DNA from: Devosia sp.
Lineage (GTDB): Bacteria; Pseudomonadota; Alphaproteobacteria; Rhizobiales; Devosiaceae
DNA: 6,601 bases
Assembly (NCBI GenBank): GCA_028290245.1
Contig: JAQGKG010000409.1
Span: 1-6,601, forward strand
Direction: 5' to 3'
Shown: in pieces, positions 1 to 5,502 of the stretch
Layout: the number at the start of each line of letters is the position of its first letter
Numbering within the stretch: position 1 is the stretch's first letter
The notes under the pieces: generated by a model
Told to the model about the DNA's origin: nothing
What the model saw: the letters and a program-made list of their open reading frames with translations, nothing else
Databases searched by the model: none
Translations under genes and position numbers: made by a program

Positions 1-90
1 CGCATAAAAAATACAGAAATCAAGATCATGGGCGTGCTTTCACACCCGCCGCAACGCGGCAGTTAATCAACGCCCCTACGCAACCACGCC

Positions 91-396
91 CTAATGGGTC
101 CAGGGCGCCTTGCGGTCATGGCGGAAATTGTCGGGATAGCTCACGCGCTTGACGGTCGGCTCATGCGCTGGCTGCACCGAATAGGCGATGCCGTTCTTCT
201 GCGCGTATGATTCGGCTTCTTCCTGCGTGTCGAAGCTGAGGCGGACCTGCTGGCGGGTGTCGCCCGAGGTCGTGTAGCCCATCAGCGGGTCGATGCTCTT
301 TGATTCAGCCAGTTCGTGAACCAGAAACCAGCTCTTGGACTTGCCTTGGCCCGACTGCATGGCATTACGGGCCGGGCGGTAGATGCGGGCGGTCAT
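91..396 (-). CDS. NDUFS4-family accessory subunit of respiratory complex I (ETC complex I subunit)
   Basis: The 101-residue protein matches the family of the 18-kDa mitochondrial complex I subunit NDUFS4, as kept in alphaproteobacteria. Visible family landmarks are the N-terminal ARIYRPARNAMQSG (residues 3-16), the SWFLVHE strand (22-28), the DPLMGYTTSGDTRQQVRLSF core (36-55), a helix rich in Glu and Ala (57-67), GIAYSV (69-74), and the closing basic segment ending in APWTH. In the family it is a small peripheral subunit on the cytoplasmic (matrix-equivalent) arm of NADH:ubiquinone oxidoreductase that helps assembly and stability; it has no redox centre. There is no signal peptide or membrane segment. 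The start is backed by GAGGA six nt upstream (complement of 403-407). It lies 39 nt downstream of a tRNA-Pro on the same strand, away from any nuo genes in view. The 90 bp beyond its stop hold only a short GC hairpin (48-60) without a T-tract. The family assignment is firm; the role in this organism is inferred. Confidence 0.9.
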   Translation of the reverse strand: MTARIYRPARNAMQSGQGKSKSWFLVHELAESKSIDPLMGYTTSGDTRQQVRLSFDTQEEAESYAQKNGIAYSVQPAHEPTVKRVSYPDNFRHDRKAPWTH

Positions 397-435
397 GCAA
401 AGTCCTCAACACGATGCGCTAACGGCTAGATGTGA

Positions 436-512
436 TGGTCGGAGTACAAAGATTCGAACTTTGGACCCCCGGTTCCCAAAACCGGTGCTCTACCAGGCTG
501 AGCTACACTCCG
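436..512 (-). tRNA. tRNA-Pro (anticodon UGG), CCA encoded
   Basis: Read on the minus strand, this 77-nt stretch folds into a full cloverleaf. The 7-bp acceptor stem CGGAGTG/TACTCCG has one G-T pair, the D-arm stem is GCTC/GAGC, and the anticodon stem CCGGT/ACCGG closes the seven-base loop TTTGGGA. The loop places TGG at positions 34-36, so the anticodon is UGG (proline). The variable region is GGGTC. The T-arm stem CAAAG/CTTTG closes the loop TTCGAAT. The discriminator base is A and CCA is encoded in the DNA. The UGG anticodon reads CCA and CCG and, depending on wobble modification, other CCN codons. The gene sits between a candidate promoter at 541-569 and the NDUFS4-like gene. Confidence 0.97.
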
Positions 513-540
513 AGATCACCGCCGTCAGTTAGCCGGTTCG

Positions 541-569
541 AATTGAAAGCGCAAGCGTAACTACGTCAA
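541..569 (-). promoter_or_regulatory. Candidate promoter for tRNA-Pro (and possibly the downstream NDUFS4-like gene)
   Basis: On the minus strand there is a TTGACG -35 hexamer (complement of 564-569), a 17-bp spacer, and a weak -10-like TCAATT (complement of 541-546). The spacing puts the start about 20-25 nt before the tRNA 5' end at 512. The -35 box is good for an alphaproteobacterial housekeeping promoter; the -10 matches only three of six consensus bases. The -35 box lies inside the left arm of the inverted repeat at 564-586. Confidence 0.4.
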
Positions 570-586
570 TGCACAGGCCATTGACG
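564..586. repeat. Perfect 8-bp inverted repeat between tRNA-Pro and the PAP2 gene
   Basis: CGTCAATG (564-571) and CATTGACG (579-586) are exact reverse complements separated by seven bases. Each arm contains a TTGACG -35-like hexamer, one pointing left towards the tRNA and one pointing right towards the phosphatase gene. The dyad may be an operator, or just two back-to-back -35 boxes. An ATG at 569 that would extend the phosphatase N-terminus lies in the left arm, which is one reason to prefer the later start at 617. Confidence 0.6.
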
Positions 587-616
587 AAGAACCTTGCTAC
601 GTCCAGAAAACACACC

Positions 617-1369
617 ATGCCGAACCTCACCCAACGCTGGCCTTTGGGCCTCAATCGCAAGAACTGGCCCGACTTTGCTGCGGCGATTGCCGGAGTTCTG
701 TTCGTCCTGGTTTTTTTTGATGCCTATGTTTCCCAGACGCTGATGGCCTGGCCCGACGCCTGGAAGGCGCCATTTGCCTTCGTCACCGACTTCGGACTCT
801 CCGAATGGGTGCTGATTCCCTCGCTGATCGTGCTGATTCTAGCTGTTGTCGCGGTTCGACTGGTGCCACGTGGGCTTTATCGCCGCGCTACATATGAGGC
901 CGCTTTGGTGGCAGGCTTCATCTTTGTCGGTGTCGGCCTGCCCGGCCTTGCCGTCAATCTGCTCAAGCGCCTGATCGGGCGCGCGCGTCCCGAGCTGTTC
1001 GTCGAGAGCGGCATGTTCCAGTTTCAGAATATTTTCAATGACTGGAGCTTTCAGAGCTTCCCGTCGGGCCACGCCACCACGGCGATCGGCACCGCCTTCG
1101 TCATCGGCTTCATGGCGCCGCGCTATTTCCGGCTGATTCTGTTGATTGCGCTTATGACCGGCATTTCGCGCGTGGTCATCGGCATGCACTATCCGACCGA
1201 CGTCGTCGCCGGTTTCGTCATCGGCGCGCTCGGCGCCTATGCCATCCGCAATGTCTTCGCCAGCCGCCGCTGGCTGTTCGCTTATCTACCCGATGGCACA
1301 GTCCGCTTCCGTGGGGCGCCAAACCTGCGCAAGGCCTGGCGTCGCGTGTTTCAGCGCGCCGCAGCGTAG
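617..1369 (+). CDS. PAP2-superfamily membrane phosphatase (lipid-phosphate phosphatase type)
   Basis: The predicted protein has 250 residues and carries all three signature blocks of the PAP2 (type 2 phosphatidic acid phosphatase) superfamily: KX6RP (K117, R124-P125), PSGH (149-152, catalytic-acid His152) and SRX5HX3D (S184-R185, nucleophile His191, Asp195). About six hydrophobic segments fit inner-membrane helices, near residues 20-41, 62-82, 92-115, 153-168, 170-187 and 195-213. In this family the active site faces the periplasm and removes phosphate from lipid phosphates such as undecaprenyl, phosphatidate or phosphatidylglycerol phosphate; the substrate here cannot be read from sequence. 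A basic tail ends the protein. An in-frame ATG at 569 would add 16 polar residues, but it overlaps an inverted repeat. Neither start has a clear Shine-Dalgarno site. The 3' end overlaps convergent metC by 19 bp. The family is certain, the start is not. Confidence 0.88.
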   Translation: MPNLTQRWPLGLNRKNWPDFAAAIAGVLFVLVFFDAYVSQTLMAWPDAWKAPFAFVTDFGLSEWVLIPSLIVLILAVVAVRLVPRGLYRRATYEAALVAGFIFVGVGLPGLAVNLLKRLIGRARPELFVESGMFQFQNIFNDWSFQSFPSGHATTAIGTAFVIGFMAPRYFRLILLIALMTGISRVVIGMHYPTDVVAGFVIGALGAYAIRNVFASRRWLFAYLPDGTVRFRGAPNLRKAWRRVFQRAAA

Positions 1370-2538
1370 CGCGCGATGGCCGCTGCAAGATCGGCCTTGA
1401 GATCATCCACGCCTTCCAGCCCGATATGCAGGCGGAACAAGTTACCCTCGGCAGTCCACGGCTTGGCCGTGCGATTCTTGTCCAGCTTGACCGGCAGGCA
1501 CAGGCTTTCATAGCCTCCCCAGGAATATCCCATGCTGAACAGCTCGAGGTGATCGAGGAAGGCCGCCACCGAGGCGCGCGGAGCAGGGCGCAACAGCACC
1601 GAGAACAGACTGCCAGAGCCGATGAAGTCCCGCTTCCACAACTCATGGTCGGGATGGTTCGGCAACGCGGGATGCAACACTTGCACCACCTCGTCCTGCG
1701 CTTCCAGCCAACGTGCGATTTCAAGCGCCCGCTCCTGATGCTCCTTCATGCGAATCGCCAGCGTCCGAAGGCCGCGCGCCACGAGGAACGCGTCGTCGCC
1801 CGAGGTGAAGAAACCCAGCTCGCGCCGCACGCGCTCAACTTCCTTCCAGCTGTCCTCAGTCGTCGAGATCGTGCCGGCAAACGCATCCGAGTGCCCGACG
1901 AACATCTTGGTGCCGGTGTGGATAACTATATCAGCGCCCAGCTCCAGTGGGTGCAGATACAGCGGGCTGGCCCAGCTGTTATCGACCACAAGCTTGGCCC
2001 CGCCAGCATGAGCAGCCTTGGCCAGCGCAGGCAGGTCCTGCACCTCAAAGGTCAGTGACCCGGGGCTTTCGGCCAGCACGACCTTGGTATTGGGCTGCAT
2101 CAACTCGGCTAGTCCGGCGCCAACCCGCGGGTCATAATACCGCGCCGTCACGCCCATACGTGCCAGGAAGCCGTCGCCAAACGAACGCGTCGGCTCATAG
2201 GCGCTGTCGGTGATCAGCACGTCGTCACCAGATTTGACGCAACTCATCAGCGCAATGGTGATCGCAGCCAGCCCGGATGGCACGAGACGGGTTCGATACG
2301 CGCCTTCGAGTTGGGTAATAATCTCCTCCACGCCCTCAGTGGTGGGATTGCCCGCTCGTCCATAAAGGAAGCGCTGCTGCTGTGCCTCAATATCGGCTAG
2401 CGTTTTGAACAGCACCGTTGAGCCGCGATAGACCGGGGTGTTGACGAACCCGAATTGATCTTCCGGCACCCGACCGTGGTGGGTCAGCACAGTCTCCAAC
2501 GATTGTGTGCCGCGATTGCCGCTTTTTTTATCATTCAT
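1351..2538 (-). CDS. metC: Cystathionine beta-lyase (PLP-dependent, MetC)
   Basis: This Cys/Met-metabolism PLP enzyme cleaves L-cystathionine to homocysteine, pyruvate and ammonia, the penultimate step of transsulfuration-type methionine synthesis, in the cytoplasm. The 395 residues equal the length of E. coli MetC. Visible sites are Y59 and R61 of YGR (phosphate contacts from the neighbouring subunit), the PSG turn 87-89, Tyr114 (stacks on the PLP ring), Asp186 in VVDNSWASP (pyridine nitrogen), the Schiff-base lysine K211 in HTGTKMFVGHSD, S339-W340, and R369 in LFRLHIGLE (substrate carboxylate). YSWGGYESL with the Trp favours beta-lyase over gamma-lyase or gamma-synthase. I chose the ATG at 2538; an upstream in-frame ATG at 2640 would add 34 unrelated residues across the dyad-rich control region. 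The Shine-Dalgarno site is weak (GAG about nine nt upstream). The gene is divergent from aapJ and overlaps the PAP2 gene tail to tail. Confidence 0.93.
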   Translation of the reverse strand: MNDKKSGNRGTQSLETVLTHHGRVPEDQFGFVNTPVYRGSTVLFKTLADIEAQQQRFLYGRAGNPTTEGVEEIITQLEGAYRTRLVPSGLAAITIALMSCVKSGDDVLITDSAYEPTRSFGDGFLARMGVTARYYDPRVGAGLAELMQPNTKVVLAESPGSLTFEVQDLPALAKAAHAGGAKLVVDNSWASPLYLHPLELGADIVIHTGTKMFVGHSDAFAGTISTTEDSWKEVERVRRELGFFTSGDDAFLVARGLRTLAIRMKEHQERALEIARWLEAQDEVVQVLHPALPNHPDHELWKRDFIGSGSLFSVLLRPAPRASVAAFLDHLELFSMGYSWGGYESLCLPVKLDKNRTAKPWTAEGNLFRLHIGLEGVDDLKADLAAAIARYAAAR

Positions 2539-2577
2539 AATAGGCTCGATGCTCAAATTCGGGTCAATTGCACAAAG

Positions 2578-2606
2578 CTGTCTAAATAAGAGACAGGCAT
2601 ACTGTC
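2578..2606. repeat. Two interlocking inverted repeats (alternating CTGTC/GACAG half-sites) upstream of metC
   Basis: Three half-sites alternate in orientation. CTGTCT (2578-2583) pairs perfectly with AGACAG (2591-2596) across seven bases, and GACAG (2592-2596) pairs perfectly with CTGTC (2602-2606) across five bases. The middle half-site is shared, so as RNA the two hairpins would exclude each other, and as DNA they could be tandem operator dyads. They overlap the candidate metC promoter. I cannot match them to a named regulator; the CTGTC cores resemble Pho-box cores, but the same-strand copies are 24 bp apart rather than 11. Confidence 0.55.
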
Positions 2607-2610
2607 CCAA
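2583..2610 (-). promoter_or_regulatory. Candidate metC promoter
   Basis: On the minus strand, TTGGGA (complement of 2605-2610) is followed after 16 bp by TATTTA (complement of 2583-2588), giving a start near 2576 and a leader of about 38 nt before the metC ATG at 2538. Both boxes are imperfect (four of six and three of six consensus matches). The dyad half-sites lie in the spacer and at the -10/start region, where a repressor would act. Confidence 0.35.
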
Positions 2611-2624
2611 GCCGCCATGAGCCC

Positions 2625-2640
2625 TTGACGCAACGGTCAA
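2625..2640. repeat. Short perfect inverted repeat TTGAC-N6-GTCAA in the metC-aapJ control region
   Basis: TTGAC (2625-2629) and GTCAA (2636-2640) are exact reverse complements separated by six bases, about 120 bp upstream of the aapJ start. The left arm could double as a -35 box for aapJ, but 17 bp downstream there is only TTGCAT (2648-2653), a poor -10. The site is a possible operator or chance; the remaining stretch from 2641 to 2759 shows no better promoter by eye. Confidence 0.35.
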
Positions 2641-2759
2641 TAGACGCTTGCATGCTTACCAGCATCACTCCGCTAGTTAAAGGCGGGGGTGCCACTGGGG
2701 ACGCTGGCGCAAGCCTGATGAGCTCTGGGGTCATAAGGTCAGGAACAAAGGCAATTTTA

Positions 2760-3776
2760 ATGCAAAAAACGCTCGTAACCATCGCAGTCGCGGCCTCGCT
2801 CGGTCTTGGCGCGACGGCTGCCAACGCAGCCACTCTCGATGACGTCAAGGCCAAGGATTACGTGCAGTGTGGCGTGACCGGCGGCGTCGCCGGCTTCTCG
2901 GCTCCCGATGCGAATAACGTCTGGGCTGGTCTTGAAGTCGACTTCTGCCGCGCCGTAGCATCTGCAATCTTCAACGATGCTGCAAAGGTTCGTTACACCC
3001 CCCTCACCAGCCAGGAGCGCTTCGCTGCTCTCTCCGCCGGTGAAATCGACATCCTGTCGCGCACCACCACCTGGACCATGAGCCGGGATACCGATCTGGG
3101 CATCAGCTTCGTCGGCACCATGTACTATGACGGCCAGGGCTTCATGGTCCGCGAAGCAGACGGCATCAAGTCGGCACTCGACCTGTCCGGCGCTGCTATC
3201 TGCATCGAATCGGGCACCACTACCGAGCTGAACGCTGCCGATTATTTCGCCGCCAACAGCCTCGAGTTCAACACCGTCGTGTTCGTCGATCAGGACGAAG
3301 TCGTTAAGGCCTACGAAGACGGCCGTTGCGACGTCTACACCACCGACGCTTCGGCTCTCGCTGCTGAGCGCTCCAAGTTTGCCAACCCGGCTGAACACAT
3401 CATCCTGCCAGAAATCATCTCCAAGGAACCCCTTGGTCCAGTGGTTCGCCAGGGCGATGACCAGTGGTTCAAGATCAATCGTTGGGTCTACTTCGCACTG
3501 TTGGAAGCTGAAGAACTCGGCGTGACCTCGGCCAATGTCGACGAAATGCTCGGCTCGGACAATCCAGCCATCAAGCGCCTGCTCGGCGTTGAAGGCGACT
3601 TCGGCACCCCGATCGGTCTCACCAAGGATTGGGCATACCAGGTCATCAAGCTGATCGGTAACTACGGCGAAGCCTTCGAGCGCAACGTCGGCGTCAACAC
3701 CGACATCGGTCTTGCTCGCGGCCTGAACGCTCTTTGGAGCGACGGCGGCCTGCAGTACTCGGCACCGATCCGCTAA
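2760..3776 (+). CDS. aapJ: General L-amino acid ABC transporter, periplasmic substrate-binding protein (AapJ-like)
   Basis: The 338-residue precursor captures amino acids in the periplasm and delivers them to the AapQ-AapM permease. A Sec signal peptide occupies residues 1-23 (basic start, hydrophobic core, ANA cleavage site before A24). The rest matches the AapJ/BztA branch of the family 3 solute-binding proteins: GVAGFSAPD (42-50), the WAGLEVDFCRAVA block (55-67), QERFAAL (85-91), GEIDILSRTTTWTMSRD (94-110), CIESGTTTELN (148-158) and CDVYTTDASALAAERSK (190-206); R101 and D196 are likely amino acid contacts by family analogy. Four cysteines (37, 63, 148, 190) could form disulfides. Length fits AapJ (about 340 residues). 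AAAGG-type Shine-Dalgarno AAAGG (2747-2751) sits eight nt before the ATG; an upstream in-frame start at 2625 would bury the signal peptide. It is the first gene of the operon and is followed by a stem-loop. Substrate range is inferred from the family. Confidence 0.93.
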   Translation: MQKTLVTIAVAASLGLGATAANAATLDDVKAKDYVQCGVTGGVAGFSAPDANNVWAGLEVDFCRAVASAIFNDAAKVRYTPLTSQERFAALSAGEIDILSRTTTWTMSRDTDLGISFVGTMYYDGQGFMVREADGIKSALDLSGAAICIESGTTTELNAADYFAANSLEFNTVVFVDQDEVVKAYEDGRCDVYTTDASALAAERSKFANPAEHIILPEIISKEPLGPVVRQGDDQWFKINRWVYFALLEAEELGVTSANVDEMLGSDNPAIKRLLGVEGDFGTPIGLTKDWAYQVIKLIGNYGEAFERNVGVNTDIGLARGLNALWSDGGLQYSAPIR

Positions 3777-3790
3777 GCGCGATCACAAGC

Positions 3791-3826
3791 CCGGCGCTCC
3801 TCGAGGGGAGCGCCGGATTTGGTTTT
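3791..3826 (+). terminator. Strong stem-loop after aapJ, probably a partial terminator or mRNA-stabilising hairpin
   Basis: CCGGCGCTCC (3791-3800) pairs perfectly with GGAGCGCCGG (3807-3816) around a six-base loop, 14 nt after the aapJ stop. The stem is followed by a broken T-rich tail (ATTTGGTTTT, 3817-3826). The tail is poorer than that of a strict intrinsic terminator, so some transcripts should read into aapQ. Such a structure commonly raises the level of binding protein over permease. A T7 run lies further on at 3843-3849. Confidence 0.7.
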
Positions 3827-3962
3827 GAACGAGCGACTTCGATTTTTTTGACGGCGCCGGCTTAGTCGGTGAGTGCGTGGCGCAAGCTGCGCTGGCGGAG
3901 CCTTGCCGCCGTCTCAGTTTGTCGTAGTGGCGCTCGGTTCACAGCAAAGGAATGCATGCCCC

Positions 3963-5498
3963 ATGGCGGTGCAAGACAATATCAGCGGACCGGCACCCCG
4001 GACTTCGCTGCTCAATGACCCGGTTGTCCGCGGTATTATTTACCAAGTGCTGGTTGCTGCCGCGGTGATCGCGTTCGCCGCATGGATCGTGATCAATACC
4101 GCTCAAAACCTGGCGATGCAGAACAAGACCACCGGTTTTGATTTCCTGTTTCGCACGGCCGGCTTCGACATCAGTTTCACGCTGTTCCCCTGGAGCCGCA
4201 CGTCGCTGTACTGGCAGGCATTCTGCGCCGGGCTGCTGAACACCTTGCTCGTGGCAGTCATAGGCATCTTCTTTGCAACCATCATCGGTTTTTCACTCGG
4301 CATTGCGCGCCTGTCGTCCAACTGGCTGATTTCGCGTGTGGCCACGGTTTACATCGAGACCATCCGCAATATCCCGCTGCTGCTGCAATTGTTCTTCTGG
4401 TACTTCGCAGTGCTGAAGGCCATGCCCGCGGTGCGCGACTCATTTCTGCTGCCGCTGGGCGTTTACATCAACCAGCGCGGCATCATGGTTCCCAAGCCAT
4501 TGCCCGACCATGAGTTCACCTGGGTCGCGGTGGCTTTTGTGCTGTCTCTCGTGGCCGCTATCGCGATCGGTATCTGGGCCACGCGCCAGCGCACGCTGAC
4601 CGGGCACTATCCCCGCTCGATCCTGTTGGCCGCCCGGGTTGCCAATGCTGTCGTTATGCTGGCTCTTGGTTTCCTGGCATTCACCCTCCTCGGCCAGATC
4701 GTTCCTGCCCTCGGTAAGACAACGGTAGCCGCGGTCGGGGCCTTGGTCGTGGTGGGTATCTCGCTAACGCCCTATCGTCCCTATGCGGGCGCCTTCGTGG
4801 CCTTCGCCATTACGTTCGTCGTGTCCTCCGCCTTGCTCACTGCGATGTTCAGCGCCATTCCGCTCGTCGTGCTGCAAGGTGCCGGTCTGTTGATTGGTGC
4901 TGCTGTCGGTTGGATGATGCTCGATCGCATCGGCACTGCGCCGGTCGATGCCAGCAAGTTCCCCACCGCCTTGCCACTGCTGGTGGTCGTGGGCATTCCG
5001 CTGGCGCTCTACTATCTGATCGGCGCCGAACTGGCGTTTGAGCCCCCAGTGCTGCAGCGCTTCAATTTCCAGGGTGGCGTCCAGCTTCCCCCCGAATTGG
5101 TCGCTCTGGTGTTCGGTCTCTCAATCTACACAGCAGCGTTCATCGCCGAAAACGTCCGTGGTGGCATTCGTGCGGTGAGCCATGGCCAAACCGAGGCGGC
5201 TCAGTCGCTTGGCCTCAAGGAAGGCGATCGGCTTCGTCTGGTCATTGTCCCTCAGGCCATGCGCGTCATCGTGCCGCCGCTGACCAGTCAATACCTTAAC
5301 CTGACCAAGAACTCATCGCTCGGCGCCGCCATTGGCTATCCCGAACTGGTCAACGTCTTCACGGGCACCACCCTGAACCAGACCGGCAAGGCGATCGAGG
5401 TGATTGCGCTGACAATGGCGGTTTACCTGACCTTCTCGCTGCTGACCTCGGCATTCATGAACTGGTATAACGGCCGCGTGGCCTTGGTGGAGAGGTAA
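3963..5498 (+). CDS. aapQ: General L-amino acid ABC transporter permease AapQ, unusually long
   Basis: This inner-membrane permease subunit of the polar amino acid (His/Glu/Gln/Arg) ABC family pairs with AapM. AapQ traits are the N-terminal membrane segment (about 24-46), a periplasmic loop with TTGFDFLFRTAGFDIS (56-71), a core beginning around 85-152 with RNIPLLLQLFFWYF, the FNFQGG segment (367-372), ELVALVFGLSIYTAAFIAENVRGGI (378-402), the cytoplasmic ATPase-contact EAA loop (E411-A-A, G417, P430) and LTSQYLNLTKNSSL (440-453). At 511 residues it is about 110 longer than the roughly 400 typical of AapQ; the excess is a hydrophobic block near residues 214-332 with about four extra predicted helices, in frame and with no frameshift sign. 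The start at 3963 has AAAGGAA (3946-3952) upstream; 30 extra codons to 3873 look non-coding. The 186-bp gap after aapJ has the 3791 stem-loop and a weaker GGCGG/CCGCC hairpin (3894-3910). Confidence 0.9.
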   Translation: MAVQDNISGPAPRTSLLNDPVVRGIIYQVLVAAAVIAFAAWIVINTAQNLAMQNKTTGFDFLFRTAGFDISFTLFPWSRTSLYWQAFCAGLLNTLLVAVIGIFFATIIGFSLGIARLSSNWLISRVATVYIETIRNIPLLLQLFFWYFAVLKAMPAVRDSFLLPLGVYINQRGIMVPKPLPDHEFTWVAVAFVLSLVAAIAIGIWATRQRTLTGHYPRSILLAARVANAVVMLALGFLAFTLLGQIVPALGKTTVAAVGALVVVGISLTPYRPYAGAFVAFAITFVVSSALLTAMFSAIPLVVLQGAGLLIGAAVGWMMLDRIGTAPVDASKFPTALPLLVVVGIPLALYYLIGAELAFEPPVLQRFNFQGGVQLPPELVALVFGLSIYTAAFIAENVRGGIRAVSHGQTEAAQSLGLKEGDRLRLVIVPQAMRVIVPPLTSQYLNLTKNSSLGAAIGYPELVNVFTGTTLNQTGKAIEVIALTMAVYLTFSLLTSAFMNWYNGRVALVER

Positions 5499-5502
5499 GA
5501 CC

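Noticed and set aside
1..60. Intrinsic terminator for the NDUFS4-like gene at GCCGC-N3-GCGGC (48-60)
   Set aside because: The stem is only 5 bp and, on the minus strand, is followed by a GGGTGTGAAAGC stretch rather than a T-tract; the T-rich stretch near position 10 is too far away.
436..512. tRNA-Pro as an integration site for a genomic island
   Set aside because: There is no integrase, no repeated tRNA 3' end and no foreign-looking block; a housekeeping-type gene follows within 39 nt.
1426..2058. Long plus-strand open frame opposite metC
   Set aside because: It is antisense to a fully supported metC and shows no recognisable domain; long antisense frames are common in GC-rich genes.
2578..2606. 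Pho box made of CTGTC repeats
   Set aside because: Same-strand copies are 24 bp apart rather than 11, and the CTGTCAT heptamer is incomplete.
2539..2640. 34-residue N-terminal extension of metC
   Set aside because: The shorter form has the usual MetC length (395), and the extension runs through the promoter and dyad region.
2637..2655. TTGCA (2648-2652) as a sigma-54 -12 element for aapJ
   Set aside because: The nearest GG (2635-2636) is 13 bases from the GC instead of the required 10, and no TGGCAC-like -24 element is present.
2715..2751. CTGATGAG, resembling the hammerhead ribozyme core, just upstream of aapJ
   Set aside because: No GAAA follows a stem II at the needed place, and no stems I and III can be drawn around it. 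It is a chance match.
2625..2759. N-terminal extension of aapJ from an upstream in-frame ATG
   Set aside because: It would place 45 non-family residues ahead of a textbook signal peptide; the ATG at 2760 has its own ribosome site.
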